Part shown: positions 16,776 through 28,859 of the stretch, in pieces | Position numbering within the stretch: position 1 is the first letter of the stretch | Layout of the letters: each line of letters begins with the position of its first letter | Source: Kushneria phyllosphaerae | GTDB lineage: Bacteria > Pseudomonadota > Gammaproteobacteria > Pseudomonadales > Halomonadaceae | Reading direction: 5' to 3' | DNA length: 64,000 nt | NCBI RefSeq assembly: GCF_900312995.1 | Contig: NZ_ONZI01000001.1 | Location: forward strand, 1,054,001-1,118,000 | Position numbers and translations under genes: made by a program | Notes under the pieces: generated by a model | What the model was told of the DNA's origin: nothing | Database searches by the model: none | What the model saw: the letters and a program-made list of their open reading frames with translations, nothing else

Positions 16776-17558
16776 TTAGATGCCCGCATACCAGGTATAG
16801 CCGCGATCCTCCCAGTAGCCGCCCTTGCCGCCCTGAATATCATCAAAGTGTTCGACCAGCGTGATGCCCTTGAGATACTTGGCCATCTTGTAGCCGAGCT
16901 GTCGCTCCACGCGCAGGCGCAGCGGCGCGCCGTTGCCCACGGGCAGCGGTTCATCGTTGAGGGAGTGGGCCAGCAGGGTCTGGGGGTGGAAAGCCTCAAC
17001 CATGTCGATGCTTTCGTAATAATCGTGCTGGCCGTCGAGCTGATCCATGCAGTGGAAGACCACATAGCGGGCAGAGTCGTGTACACCGGCCTGCTCCAGA
17101 ATGTCGCCCAGCACCGGTCCTGACCATTGTCCGATGGCGCTCCAGCCTTCCACGCAGTCATGGCGGGTGATCTGGGTGCGCGAGGGCATCCCGCGAAGCG
17201 TTGAAAGCGAGAGTTCCAGCGGCGTGCGCACCAGCCCGCCGACCGTGAGGCGCCAGTCAGCGAAATCGTTGGCGGCCAGCTGTCGATACAGCTCGGTCTG
17301 TGGGTCCACCGTGCCGTTCGGTCGAAAGACCGGAGATATCATCGAGGCCGGATATTCCACGGCCAGCGATTCGCGCCCGGCCAACAGCCGCTGCGTCTTG
17401 AGATTGAGCGTCTCGGCGCTGTCCAGAAGGCTGATCACGGCATCATTTTCCGACAGCCGGTCGCAGCCGACCAGTCCCAGAGCTGCCGCCCCCAGCAGCG
17501 TACGCTGCAGCAGGGCGCGGCGACTAAAGGAAAATTCTGATGGCGGGCGACGGCTCAT
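16776..17558 (-). CDS. Tat-exported sulfite-oxidase-family molybdoenzyme
   Basis: 260 residues. FSRRALLQ at 11-18 is a twin-arginine motif and is followed by a hydrophobic stretch ending in LVGCD (C32), so the protein may be a Tat-exported lipoprotein. The body is an oxidoreductase molybdopterin-binding domain of the sulfite oxidase/MsrP family. C135 in RHDCVEGWS is the expected molybdenum-ligating Cys, and the GAPLRLRVERQLGYKMAKYL region fits the cofactor pocket. It is coupled by a 4-base overlap to a cytochrome b gene, which would feed it electrons from the quinone pool. This pair differs from MsrPQ because the partner is a cytochrome b561-like protein. Substrate unknown; S- or N-oxide reduction is plausible. 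Confidence 0.88.
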   Translation of the reverse strand: MSRRPPSEFSFSRRALLQRTLLGAAALGLVGCDRLSENDAVISLLDSAETLNLKTQRLLAGRESLAVEYPASMISPVFRPNGTVDPQTELYRQLAANDFADWRLTVGGLVRTPLELSLSTLRGMPSRTQITRHDCVEGWSAIGQWSGPVLGDILEQAGVHDSARYVVFHCMDQLDGQHDYYESIDMVEAFHPQTLLAHSLNDEPLPVGNGAPLRLRVERQLGYKMAKYLKGITLVEHFDDIQGGKGGYWEDRGYTWYAGI

Positions 17559-18382
17559 GACGGTGACTCCGAATCAGAAGACGAGGACGAACGCGGCACG
17601 CGACCGGTGATCATGCCGCGAAGCTGGCGCAGGGGGTTGGAGAGCAACACCATCGCCACGTGAACCACCGCAAACAGCACCAGTGAAAAGGCCGTGATGA
17701 AATGAATCGAACGGGCACTCTGTCGCCCGCCGAACAGGTCCAGCAGCCAGGGTGCGGCGGCATTGATGGTCGGCGACATGCAAAGCCCGGTCACGATCAT
17801 CAGCGGCAGTGCCATAAACACCACGCTCAGGTAGCTGAGCTTCTGCAGACTGTTGTACTTGCCCGCATGATCATGAAAACGCAGCTTCGCATGGTTGATG
17901 ATGTTTCGACCGAGCCCGCGCCAGTCATGGCCATCCAGCCAGAAATTGCGTCGGAAATGGCCACTCAATAGTGCGTAAAGGGCAAAGAGCGCCCCGCTGA
18001 TGGCAAACAGCCAGGCAAAGAAGAAATGCCACAGCCGACCCATGCTCAGAAACTGATAGCTCGGCAGGGTTGCCCAGCCGGGAAAGCCCCGCACGCTATC
18101 GCCCGAGTATCCCAGAATGCCGGTGGTCGTGAACTGCCAGGGGCCCAGCGCGGTCATGCCGTCGATACTGCCATCGGCGGCCCGCATGGCGTACATCTCA
18201 AGCCAGGGGGCGTCAAAGTTGGAGGCACTGCCCCAGTACAGCGCAGGGTGGGCATTGAAAATCTGCAGGCCGCTGAGCAGCAGCACGATCAGACACCAGA
18301 GATTGATCCAGTGCCAGACACGTACCGGCAGGCGATGGCGCAGGCGTCGCGTGATGTTTTGATTGGAAGAGCGTCCGGGCAT
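17555..18382 (-). CDS. Membrane cytochrome b subunit (cytochrome b561 / thiosulfate reductase type)
   Basis: 275 residues with four main membrane helices (about 22-42, 113-138, 183-203, 227-248). Histidines placed to bind two b hemes are H24 (RVWHWINLW), H119 (RLWHFFFAW), H227 (SIHFITAFS) and H241 (VVHVAMVLL). The periplasmic loop after helix 1 is long. It is the upstream partner of the molybdoenzyme gene (ATGA overlap) and is inferred to pass quinol electrons to it. The start is the first ATG in frame, at 18382. Confidence 0.87.
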   Translation of the reverse strand: MPGRSSNQNITRRLRHRLPVRVWHWINLWCLIVLLLSGLQIFNAHPALYWGSASNFDAPWLEMYAMRAADGSIDGMTALGPWQFTTTGILGYSGDSVRGFPGWATLPSYQFLSMGRLWHFFFAWLFAISGALFALYALLSGHFRRNFWLDGHDWRGLGRNIINHAKLRFHDHAGKYNSLQKLSYLSVVFMALPLMIVTGLCMSPTINAAAPWLLDLFGGRQSARSIHFITAFSLVLFAVVHVAMVLLSNPLRQLRGMITGRVPRSSSSSDSESPS

Positions 18383-18633
18383 GCCAATATCCCGCAGAAC
18401 AGGGTAGGTAGTGGAGTATGGGCCTGCATTGACGTTTTCTGCCAGTCATCCTGTCTGCGGCAACCTCAACCTACGGCAACCCCAACAACAGAACAGGGTA
18501 TGTATGAGGGTGTAGAAGACGCTGGTCAGAAACCGCGTTGTAAAGGGGCAGGGAAGTGCCGAGAAGCAAGACGGCTCTAGACTCGAAGGGGCATACTGGC
18601 CAGCGCGTTGGTTGAAGAATTGGTCAGTGCGTT
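18383..18633. other. Intergenic region without a recognisable gene
   Basis: 250 bases between the divergent cytochrome b gene and the terminator of the 94-residue gene. I see no supported ORF with a ribosome site. It must contain the promoter for the cytochrome b/molybdoenzyme operon, but I find no clear -35/-10 pair. Confidence 0.5.
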
Positions 18634-18637
18634 AGTC

Positions 18638-18667
18638 AAAAAAGGTAGCGCCCACCGAAGTGGGCGC
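18638..18667 (-). terminator. Terminator of the 94-residue orphan gene
   Basis: Read on the minus strand, GCGCCCAC and GTGGGCGC pair around a stable TTCG tetraloop, followed by TACC and T6. It lies 12 bases past the stop at 18679. Confidence 0.92.
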
Positions 18668-18678
18668 GACGTAAAAAA

Positions 18679-18963
18679 TTACCGGCCGGGATTACCGGAC
18701 TGGCTGGGAGTACCGGCGCGCCAGGCCATGGAAGAAATAAAGGAAGATGAGCCGCTGATCAGGGCCTCGGTGACACCGCTTTCGGTACACCACGTCTGGC
18801 TGTCGGCCATGCCCAGACGAGCACTGGTCGTGCGGATGGACTGGCTGTCATTGTCGATGTAGATACACTCCAGTGGCGTATCCCGCGGCGGTGCCTGCTC
18901 TGACATCAGGGTGTAACCGCCCTTGCGTACGACGTCGCGATAGTTGCTGACAATACCTTCCAT
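18679..18963 (-). CDS. Unrecognised 94-residue protein (orphan transcription unit)
   Basis: 94 residues starting MEGIVSNYRDVVRKGGY, with no signal peptide or membrane helix. The N-terminal half is charged (PPRDTPLECIYIDNDSQS) and the C-terminal half is Ser/Gly-rich with a weakly hydrophobic SSSFISSMAW segment. Two Cys are present. I recognise no family. Support for a real gene is contextual: AAGGAG lies 7 bases before the ATG, a consensus-like promoter lies at 19075-19104, and an excellent terminator follows the stop. It is therefore a complete monocistronic unit and probably well expressed. Confidence 0.72.
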   Translation of the reverse strand: MEGIVSNYRDVVRKGGYTLMSEQAPPRDTPLECIYIDNDSQSIRTTSARLGMADSQTWCTESGVTEALISGSSSFISSMAWRAGTPSQSGNPGR

Positions 18964-19048
18964 GGTACTACTCCTTGAAACATGACTCGGGTTTTGCAGA
19001 CCGGATCGCCTTCATTGGCAATTACGGTTATATGCCATCCAATCATCC

Positions 19049-19064
19049 GGCGCGAGCGCGCGCC
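19049..19064 (-). other. GC hairpin in the leader of the 94-residue gene
   Basis: GGCGCG and CGCGCC pair with a 4-base loop, just downstream of the predicted transcription start and about 86 bases before the start codon. Confidence 0.5.
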
Positions 19065-19074
19065 ATAACATAAG

Positions 19075-19104
19075 TTTATATTGATACAACCCTTCATTAG
19101 TCAA
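19075..19104 (-). promoter_or_regulatory. Predicted sigma-70 promoter of the 94-residue gene
   Basis: On the minus strand TTGACT (-35, 19104-19099) and TATAAA (-10, 19080-19075) are separated by 18 bases in an AT-rich patch. The leader would be about 105 nt. Confidence 0.65.
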
Positions 19105-19204
19105 ATCCTTTTACTGACCAATGTGGTGAGACAGGCGTGCATCAACTGCATCATCGTCTATATTTTTATCCAGTATCCACATGGCCGTTCACGGAGAGAA
19201 CCTG

Positions 19205-19435
19205 ATGACCAATCGCACGGAAGACCCCAGCCATAATGACCAGGCCAGCAATCTCGAGAAGGACCCCAACGACTGGGCCACGGGTGATGAAAGCATGACC
19301 GGTGCTCAGGCGTCCTACCTGCGCACGCTGTGTGAAGAAGCCGGTGTCGATTTTGATGACTCGCTCACCAAGGCGGATGCGTCCAAAATGATTGATGAGC
19401 TCCAGCACAAGACCGGTCGGGGCGAGAATCACTGA
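19205..19435 (+). CDS. DUF3072 family small protein
   Basis: 76 residues, acidic and soluble. The C-terminal half carries the DUF3072 pattern: DWATGDESMTGAQASYLRTL, then EEAGVDFDDSLTKADASKMIDELQ. Function of the family is unknown. ATG 19205 has GGAGAG a few bases upstream; the frame extends to an ATG at 19181 without a site. It is a single gene followed by a strong terminator. Confidence 0.87.
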   Translation: MTNRTEDPSHNDQASNLEKDPNDWATGDESMTGAQASYLRTLCEEAGVDFDDSLTKADASKMIDELQHKTGRGENH

Positions 19436-19471
19436 CCCGTTTTCTACAGACTCGGTAGCGTTTGAAACGTC

Positions 19472-19494
19472 AAAGCGCCTGCGGGCGCTTTTTT
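19472..19494 (+). terminator. Terminator of the DUF3072 gene
   Basis: AAAGCGCC and GGCGCTTT form the stem, with T6 at the end. It begins 36 bases past the stop. Confidence 0.88.
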
Positions 19495-19602
19495 CATGTC
19501 CGTTTGAACGCTCGATGCCCGACCGTGCCAAACTCGAAGGGCTGGCGTATGATCGATGAGCGGCCGGGGCGAAGGCCCGGCTGAGCCAACAATCCAGAAT
19601 GC

Positions 19603-20634
19603 TTGAGCTTCGAGTCTGCCGTGTCCCTACTTGCCCGTCTCAATATCGACAAGTTTCTCCTCTATCTTGTCTGCACTGTCGTGCTGGCCTCGCTGTTACC
19701 CATTTCAGGCCGCTACGCCGAGTGGTTTTCCATTGCCACCACCATTGCCATTGGCATGCTGTTTTTCCTGCATGGCGCCAGGCTGTCGCCCAAAACCGTT
19801 GTGAAGGGCATGACCCACTGGCGCCTGCATCTGGTGATCTTTCTCACCACCTTTGGGCTCTTTCCGGTACTGGGGTTGATCATCGGGCTGCTGTCACCGG
19901 CATTGCTGTCACCGGCGCTTTATACCGGCATCCTGTTTTTGTGCGTGTTGCCTTCAACCGTGCAGTCCTCGATCGCGTTTACCTCGATCGGTGGGGGCAA
20001 CGTGGCCGCGGCGATCTGCTCGGCCACGGCGTCCAATATTTTAGGTATGTTCATCACACCGGTCCTTCTGGGTCTGGTGCTCAGTGTCAACGCTGACGCC
20101 GGCGCTGGGCCGTCGCTGGGGGCCATCGGCAATATCCTCATGCAGCTTCTGGCGCCCTTTCTGCTGGGGCAGCTCCTGCAACCCTGGATCGGCCAGTGGG
20201 TTCGCGAGCACAAGGCGCCCCTGGCAATCGTGGATCGCGGCTCGATTCTGATGGTGGTCTATCTGGCCTTCAGCGAGGCCATCGTGGGCGGGCTCTGGCA
20301 GCATGTCGATGGGGTCAGCATCGCCACCATGATCGTGGTGGACTGCGTATTGCTGGCGCTGGTGTTAATGGTCACACGCACCGTCAGCCGTCTAATGGGC
20401 TTTTCCCGCGAGGACGAAGTCGCCATTGTCTTTTGCGGTTCCAAAAAGACGCTGGCCTCGGGCGTCCCGATGGCCAATGTACTGTTCCCGGCCGCTCAGG
20501 TCGGCAGTGCACTGCTACCCTTGATGCTGTTTCACCAGATTCAGCTGTTTGTGTGTGCCATGCTGGCGCGTCGCTATGCCACTCGTCGCGCAGCGGCCAC
20601 CGCGGAGGCACAGCCCGCGTCATCGAACGCCTGA
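19603..20634 (+). CDS. Bile acid:sodium symporter family protein (SBF-like)
   Basis: About 343 residues with nine to ten membrane helices. The pattern GMLFFLHGARLSP, LCVLPSTVQSSIAFTSIGGGN and FCGSKKTLASGVPMANVLF is that of the SBF-like family (PF13593 type, YocS/P7 relatives), which includes sodium-coupled organic anion carriers. The start is uncertain: the frame opens with TTG 19603 and a GTG follows at 19621; neither has a good ribosome site. Substrate is not readable from sequence. It is followed 57 bases later by ydfG on the same strand. Confidence 0.87.
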   Translation: MSFESAVSLLARLNIDKFLLYLVCTVVLASLLPISGRYAEWFSIATTIAIGMLFFLHGARLSPKTVVKGMTHWRLHLVIFLTTFGLFPVLGLIIGLLSPALLSPALYTGILFLCVLPSTVQSSIAFTSIGGGNVAAAICSATASNILGMFITPVLLGLVLSVNADAGAGPSLGAIGNILMQLLAPFLLGQLLQPWIGQWVREHKAPLAIVDRGSILMVVYLAFSEAIVGGLWQHVDGVSIATMIVVDCVLLALVLMVTRTVSRLMGFSREDEVAIVFCGSKKTLASGVPMANVLFPAAQVGSALLPLMLFHQIQLFVCAMLARRYATRRAAATAEAQPASSNA

Positions 20635-20655
20635 TCGGGCGTTGGTATGTGATGA

Positions 20656-21453
<798 letters not shown>

Positions 21454-21488
21454 TTTGATCGTGTCATGATCCTGTTTTATGAGGATCG

Positions 21489-21515
21489 AAAAACGCCGGC
21501 CCATGGGCCGGCGTT
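21489..21515 (-). terminator. Terminator between ydfG and nhaC (convergent)
   Basis: Perfect palindrome with 12-base arm AACGCCGGCCCA; on the minus strand it is followed by T5, placing it as the nhaC terminator. It probably also stops ydfG. Confidence 0.85.
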
Positions 21516-21543
21516 GTCGTGTCTCAGCAGCATGCTGGCGCTG

Positions 21544-23106
21544 TCAGGCACGTCCGGTGCTGGCCTCATACTGATCATCGATGATCTGCCCGTCGGACAG
21601 GGTCGGCAGTTCGGCGTCATGACTGGGCTGATCGTCATCGCTCATGCGCGTCACACGAAAGCCGAGCAGGGCATAGAGCACGGCAATCCCCAAATTGATC
21701 AGATTGAAAAAGGCAAAGGGCGCATAGCTCAGGGTGGCCACGCCCAGCGTTGCGGCCATGTAGGCCCCGCAGCTGTTCCACGGGATCAGCGGCGAGGTGA
21801 TCGTGCCGGAATCCTCCAGCGCCCGCGACAGGTTCACCGGCTTGAGTCGCCGACGCTGAAACTCGGCCTTGTAGATGCGCCCGGGCAGTACCACGGAAAG
21901 ATACTGATCGCCGGTCACGATGTTGGTGGCCAGTCCCGTCGCCAGTGTCGAGATGATCAGGGAGGAGGTGCTGCGTGCCACGCGCAACAGTCCGCTGACG
22001 GCGCGCTCCAGAAGCCCCAGACGCTCGATGACGCCCCCAAAGGTCATCGCCGAGAGAATCAGCCAGACCGTGGTCAGCATGCTGTCCATGCCGCCGTTGG
22101 TGAGTAGCGCATCGATCGCCTCATTGCCGGTCCGGGCGCTATAGCCGTCATAGAGTGCAATCCAGCTGCCCTTCAAAAGCGCCATGGCATGGCTCAGCGA
22201 AGGCGTGTCGGCCAGACCGATCACCGCATCGCGCTGAAAGATCAGCGCAAAGACCACGCCCAGCAGGGCACCGATGAAGATGGTCGGAAAGGCCGGCATC
22301 TGCTTCCATGCCATGATCAAAAGCGCCAGTAGCGGCAGCAACAGCCAGGCGCTGATGGTGAAATGATCGCTCAGGGTCTGCTGGATGTCGGTAATGCGCT
22401 CGGGGGTAGCTACTTGGTCGGGGCCGCCCAGACCCAGCACCAGAAAGGCGATCAGCGCCAGAATGAGACTCGGCGTGGTAGTCCAGAGCATGTGACGAAT
22501 ATGGGCGAACAGCTCGGCCTCGGCAGAGGCAGGGGCCAGATTGGTGGTGTCAGACAGCGGTGACATCTTGTCGCCAAAATACCCGCCGGAAATGATGGCG
22601 CCTGCCGTGATGGCACTTGAAAGCCCCAGTCCGTTGGCGATACCGATCAGGCCGATGCCGATGGTGCCGGCCACCGTCCAGGAGCTGCCGACCGACACCG
22701 AGACCAACGCACACAGCAGACAGGCCGTGGCATAGAAGTAGTGAGGCGAGAGGATCTCGAGCCCGTAATAGATCATCGTGGGCACCACGCCGCCCATCGT
22801 CCAGGTGCCGATCATTGCGCCCACCGAGAGCAGGATCAAAATCGCGCCTAATGAGAGGTGAATCCCGCGATTGATGCCTTCTTCGATGGCCTGCCACTGG
22901 TGGCCGTTTTTCAGGCCCACCACGGCGGCCAGCATGGCGCCCATGATCAGTGCGATCTGGGTCGGGCCGCTGGACGAGTCGGCGCCGAATAGCGTCACGC
23001 TGAGTGCCAGCATGACGATGACGGCCACAATGGGGAAAAGCGCATCCAGCATGCCGGGTGCACGGGGCGAGGGGGTACCGGCCTCATGACGGGGAAGGAA
23101 AGCCAT
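21544..23106 (-). CDS. nhaC: Na+/H+ antiporter NhaC
   Basis: 520-residue integral membrane antiporter with about 12 helices. NhaC family stretches are visible: SVGSSWTVAGTIGIGL, then SGGYFGDKMSPLSDTTNLAP, and later ATNIVTGDQYLSVVLPG and WNSCGAYMAATLGV. It expels Na+ in exchange for protons across the inner membrane, fitting a halophilic or marine lifestyle. ATG 23106 is preceded by GAGAGAAACA; the frame continues upstream to 23142. The leader carries a strong hairpin (23136-23169). Na+ is the expected ion, but some NhaC relatives move other cation or organic pairs. Confidence 0.93.
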   Translation of the reverse strand: MAFLPRHEAGTPSPRAPGMLDALFPIVAVIVMLALSVTLFGADSSSGPTQIALIMGAMLAAVVGLKNGHQWQAIEEGINRGIHLSLGAILILLSVGAMIGTWTMGGVVPTMIYYGLEILSPHYFYATACLLCALVSVSVGSSWTVAGTIGIGLIGIANGLGLSSAITAGAIISGGYFGDKMSPLSDTTNLAPASAEAELFAHIRHMLWTTTPSLILALIAFLVLGLGGPDQVATPERITDIQQTLSDHFTISAWLLLPLLALLIMAWKQMPAFPTIFIGALLGVVFALIFQRDAVIGLADTPSLSHAMALLKGSWIALYDGYSARTGNEAIDALLTNGGMDSMLTTVWLILSAMTFGGVIERLGLLERAVSGLLRVARSTSSLIISTLATGLATNIVTGDQYLSVVLPGRIYKAEFQRRRLKPVNLSRALEDSGTITSPLIPWNSCGAYMAATLGVATLSYAPFAFFNLINLGIAVLYALLGFRVTRMSDDDQPSHDAELPTLSDGQIIDDQYEASTGRA

Positions 23107-23135
23107 TGTTTCTCTCGTTGCTGCAATCAGAAAGG

Positions 23136-23169
23136 ACAGCACCCCATCGATGGCTCGACGGGGTGCTGT
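23136..23169 (-). promoter_or_regulatory. Hairpin in the pntB-nhaC intergenic region / nhaC leader
   Basis: On the minus strand ACAGCACCCC and GGGGTGCTGT pair around a 14-base loop, followed by CCTTTCTG. It lies 30 bases before the nhaC start and 211 bases after pntB. It may be a distal pnt terminator or a regulatory structure in the nhaC leader; the space left for a promoter downstream of it is too small. Confidence 0.5.
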
Positions 23170-23379
23170 TGTCGTAATGGGCGCGGATTATTCCAGAATC
23201 GCGAGCATCTGTCCGCGATCATGCACAATCGGCAGGTGGCGTTTTCTCTTTTCTACAGGGTTCAAGCGCCGCACCGGACCCAAAACGCTTCAAATCTTGC
23301 GCCTTGAGCCCGATACGGCCGGACCCCCCAGGAGATTACGCTGCCCTTCTGATGGCTGCGGTGCAATGCGCCGGGGGGA

Positions 23380-24822
23380 TCAATCGATCATCGGCAGCAG
23401 GGCATTGAGACTGTCGCGGGCATCGCCATAGAACATGCGGCTGTTGTCCTTGAAAAACAGCGGGTTTTCGATGCCCGAGTAGCCGGTGCCCTGACCGCGC
23501 TTGCTGATAAAGACCTGCTTGGCTTCCCAAACCTTCAACACCGGCATGCCGGCGATGGGGCTATTGGGATCTTCCTGAGCCGACGGGTTCACGATGTCGT
23601 TGGAACCGATGACGATGACCACGTCGGTGGAGGCGAAGTCGTCGTTGATCTCATCCATTTCCAGCACGATATCGTAGGGCACGCGGGCCTCTGCCAGCAG
23701 CACGTTCATGTGGCCCGGCAGGCGCCCGGCGACCGGGTGGATGCCAAAGCGCACCTCTTTACCCGCCGCGCGCAGCTTACGCACCAGGTCGCTCACTGCG
23801 GTCTGTGCCTGGGCCACCGCCATGCCGTAGCCCGGCACGATGATGATGCTGTCGGCATCATTGAGCGCACTGGCCACACCGGCAGCATCAATGGCCACCT
23901 GCTCGCCCTCGATCTCTGCCGCCGGCCCCTGACTGCCGCCAAAGCCCCCCAGGATAACGTTGACGAAGTTGCGGTTCATCGCCTTGCACATGATGTAGGA
24001 GAGAATCGCCCCCGAGGAGCCCACCAGTGCGCCGGTGACGATCAGCAGGTCGTTGGAAAGCGTAAAACCGATGGCCGCCGCCGCCCAGCCCGAGTAGCTG
24101 TTGAGCATCGAGACCACCACCGGCATGTCGGCACCGCCAATACCCATGATCAGGTGATAGCCGATAAAAAAGGCCAGAAGTGCCAGTGCCAGCAGTGTCC
24201 AGAAGCCGGCGCCGTTGAGATAAAGCACCGCCAGCAGCACGGACAGTGCCGCGGCACCGGCATTGAGCAGATGCCCGCCGGGCAGCTGGCGCGGCTTGCC
24301 GTCGACCTTGCCGGCCAGCTTGCCAAAGGCCACGACCGAGCCGGTAAAGGTGACTGCCCCGATAAAGATCCCCAGCACCACTTCAACCTGCAAAAAGGCC
24401 AGTTCCTCCGGCGCCTTGGTCGCCACCAGAGCTGCAAAGGCGGAGAAGTCATGCATGACGCCATCAACGGCGCGGGCGGCAAGCACCCGGCGGCGTTCGA
24501 GATCAGCGCTCAGGGCCACAAAGACCGCGGCCAGACCGACAAAGCTGTGCAGTGCGGCAACCAGCTGGGGCATTTCGGTCATTTCGACCTTGCCGGCCAT
24601 CCAAGTGCCGATGCCGGCGCCGATGATGATCATGGGGATCATCCACCAGTAGCCGCCAATGCCCGGTCCGAAAGCCGTGAAAAACACCGCCACGGCCATG
24701 CCGGTAATGCCGTACCAGACGGCGCGCTTGGCTTTTTCCTGGTTGCTCAGACCACCCAGCGACAGAATAAACAGAACACTTGCCGCGATCGCCGCGGCAG
24801 ATACGAACCCTTGACTCAACAT
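23380..24822 (-). CDS. pntB: NAD(P) transhydrogenase subunit beta
   Basis: 480 residues (E. coli 462). The N-terminal 290 residues form the membrane domain II, and the C-terminal 180 form the NADP(H)-binding domain [17 protein letters not shown] starts the NADP site, followed by [28 protein letters not shown] and IGSNDIVNP. With PntA it couples proton re-entry to hydride transfer from NADH to NADP+, supplying NADPH. It follows pntA after 16 bases. Confidence 0.97.
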   Translation of the reverse strand: MLSQGFVSAAAIAASVLFILSLGGLSNQEKAKRAVWYGITGMAVAVFFTAFGPGIGGYWWMIPMIIIGAGIGTWMAGKVEMTEMPQLVAALHSFVGLAAVFVALSADLERRRVLAARAVDGVMHDFSAFAALVATKAPEELAFLQVEVVLGIFIGAVTFTGSVVAFGKLAGKVDGKPRQLPGGHLLNAGAAALSVLLAVLYLNGAGFWTLLALALLAFFIGYHLIMGIGGADMPVVVSMLNSYSGWAAAAIGFTLSNDLLIVTGALVGSSGAILSYIMCKAMNRNFVNVILGGFGGSQGPAAEIEGEQVAIDAAGVASALNDADSIIIVPGYGMAVAQAQTAVSDLVRKLRAAGKEVRFGIHPVAGRLPGHMNVLLAEARVPYDIVLEMDEINDDFASTDVVIVIGSNDIVNPSAQEDPNSPIAGMPVLKVWEAKQVFISKRGQGTGYSGIENPLFFKDNSRMFYGDARDSLNALLPMID

Positions 24823-24838
24823 AGCGTTTCTCGGCCGC

Positions 24839-26410
24839 TCAGGATTTTTGGAACATGGCGAGCATCCGGCGTGTCACCAGGAAGCCACCCACGATATTGA
24901 TGGTCGCAATCAGCACCGAAATCGATGCCAGAATGCCCACAATCACACTGCCCGAGCCGATCTGTAGCACCGCTCCCAGAATGATGATCCCCGAGATGGC
25001 ATTGGTGACGGCCATCAGCGGCGTATGCAGCGAATGGCTGACCTTCCAGATCACCTGAAAGCCGATAAAACACGACAGCACAAAGACGATGAAGTGCTGC
25101 ATGAACGAGGCAGGTGCCACCTCACCCAGCAACAGCATCAGCGCACCGCCAATGGCGAGCATGCCGACCTGACGTTTGGTCTGCGACTTGAACTGGGCGG
25201 ACTCAAGAGCACGCTTTTCCTCGGCGGTAGGTTCTTTCTCCTTCGCCTTGGGTTTGGCGGCTCCGATGGCCTTTGTTTTGGGCGGCGGTGGCGGGAAGGT
25301 GACTTCGCCCTGATGGGTGACCGTGGCGCCACGGATCACGTCGTCTTCCATGTTGTGCTGGATGACGCCGTCCTTGTCGGGCGTCAGGTCGGTGAGCATG
25401 TGGCGAATATTGGTGGCGTACAGAAGCGATGACTGGGTCGCCATGCGCGAGGGGTAGTCGGTATAGCCGACCACCACGACGCCGTTGTCGGAAACCACAC
25501 GCTCATCGGCACGGGTCAGGTCGCAGTTGCCGCCTTTCTCGGCGGCAAGATCGATCACCACCGAACCGGGCTTCATGGCCGCGACCATGTCCTCCAGCCA
25601 GAGCTTGGGCGCAGGCCGGCCTGGAATCAGCGCGGTGGTGATGACGATGTCCACATCACTTGCCTGCGCACGAAAACACTCAAGCTGCTTTTCACGAAAC
25701 TCGGGGCTTGAGGGCGAGGCGTAACCGCCGCTTTCCGAACCGTCCTGGGCGTTGTCGAAATCCAGAAACAGGAATTCGGCACCCATCGATTCGATCTGCT
25801 CGGAGACTTCCGGGCGCACGTCAAAGGCGCGCACCACGGCGCCGAGGCTCGTGGCGGTGCCGATGGCGGCAAGCCCGGCCACACCGGCACCGATCACCAG
25901 TACCTTGGCCGGTGGTACCTTGCCTGCAGCGGTCACCTGGCCGGTGAAGAAACGGCCGAAATTGTTGCCGGCTTCGATCACCGCGCGATAGCCGGCGATG
26001 TTGGCCATGGATGACAGCGCATCCATTTTCTGTGCCCGGGAAATTCGCGGCACCATGTCCATGGCGATGACGGTGGCGCCCCTGGCGCGGCACTTCTCCA
26101 GCATGGCCTCGTTCTGGGCCGGCCAGAAAAACGCGATCAGCGTCTGGCCCTTGCGCAGACGCTCGGCCTCCTGCTCGGAAGGCTCGCGAACCTTGATCAC
26201 GATGTCGGCGTCATCGAACAGCGCCTGAGCGCTCTCGACGATGGTGACACCTGCGTCGCGATAGGCCTGGTCGTCAAAGCCTGCGGCCACACCGGCACCG
26301 GTTTCAACCAGACACGCATGGCCCAGCTTCTGGATCTGTGTCGCGCTCTCCGGGGTCAGCGCGACGCGCGCTTCTCCTCGAGCACTCTCTTTTGGTGCGC
26401 CTATCTTCAC
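24839..26410 (-). CDS. pntA: NAD(P) transhydrogenase subunit alpha
   Basis: 523 residues (E. coli 510). Residues 1-375 are the NAD(H)-binding domain I ([19 protein letters not shown] at the start, [20 protein letters not shown] at the Rossmann loop). A Pro/Lys-rich linker (FPPPPPKTK onward, about 380-410) leads to four C-terminal membrane helices. The GTG at 26410 is selected because AAGGGGAA precedes it and the protein then begins as in the family; the frame is open to 26521 without a plausible site. First gene of pntAB. Confidence 0.96.
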   Translation of the reverse strand: MKIGAPKESARGEARVALTPESATQIQKLGHACLVETGAGVAAGFDDQAYRDAGVTIVESAQALFDDADIVIKVREPSEQEAERLRKGQTLIAFFWPAQNEAMLEKCRARGATVIAMDMVPRISRAQKMDALSSMANIAGYRAVIEAGNNFGRFFTGQVTAAGKVPPAKVLVIGAGVAGLAAIGTATSLGAVVRAFDVRPEVSEQIESMGAEFLFLDFDNAQDGSESGGYASPSSPEFREKQLECFRAQASDVDIVITTALIPGRPAPKLWLEDMVAAMKPGSVVIDLAAEKGGNCDLTRADERVVSDNGVVVVGYTDYPSRMATQSSLLYATNIRHMLTDLTPDKDGVIQHNMEDDVIRGATVTHQGEVTFPPPPPKTKAIGAAKPKAKEKEPTAEEKRALESAQFKSQTKRQVGMLAIGGALMLLLGEVAPASFMQHFIVFVLSCFIGFQVIWKVSHSLHTPLMAVTNAISGIIILGAVLQIGSGSVIVGILASISVLIATINIVGGFLVTRRMLAMFQKS

Positions 26411-26787
26411 TCGTGTTCCCCTTTGGTGTGAAAAGCGGGCCATTTGCCTTGATGATCGGCTCTTGTTGAACGCGCAGCCCCTTGCACAGGCGTGCGCCAT
26501 GACAGCTGCACGCCTGCTCAAACCAGCTAGGCTCGCACGGCGTTTGTCAAAAAGCCGTTCGACCTTTGATTAATAGACCAAGGGTGTGTCGTGGATCGGA
26601 CGATCAATGTCGTTCTCCCCTGAGTAAGACGGGCGCAGGGCACCTGATTCATCGGTCGAGAAGGAGAAAGAGCTGTTTTATGGAGGGCGAAAGGCTTTTT
26701 TTGAAAGGAGGGAAGATCGGGGGGCGGCAGGAAGAGACGTTCTGCCCGGGCCAATGGCCCGGGCAGAGTGGAGAGGATAGCGTCTGT
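26411..26787. other. Intergenic region between speA and pntA
   Basis: 377 bases between two minus-strand genes. It should hold the pntAB promoter and the speA 3' end; apart from the hairpin at 26741-26767 I see no gene or clear promoter. Confidence 0.5.
26741..26767 (-). terminator. Hairpin downstream of speA
   Basis: TCTGCCCGGGCC and its exact complement form a 12-bp stem with a 3-base loop, 20 bases past the speA stop. No T-run follows on the minus strand, so termination efficiency is uncertain. Confidence 0.6.
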
Positions 26788-28725
<1,938 letters not shown>

Positions 28726-28859
28726 GGACGGACTCCGGTCAGAATTGGCCGCAAACGACATTCTGAAGGTAGTGACATAAGAGAAAGGCAGCAAACGGCT
28801 GCCTTTGGATCATTTTAGCGCTTTTGTGCCATGGGGGGCAGTCAGGCTCCGGGATCTCG

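Noticed and set aside
23710..24900. 396-codon plus-strand ORF
   Set aside because: Antisense to pntB; His/Gln/Gly-rich nonsense translation.
26527..26754. 75-codon minus-strand ORF between speA and pntA
   Set aside because: No ribosome site, no family, overlaps the speA hairpin; likely random.
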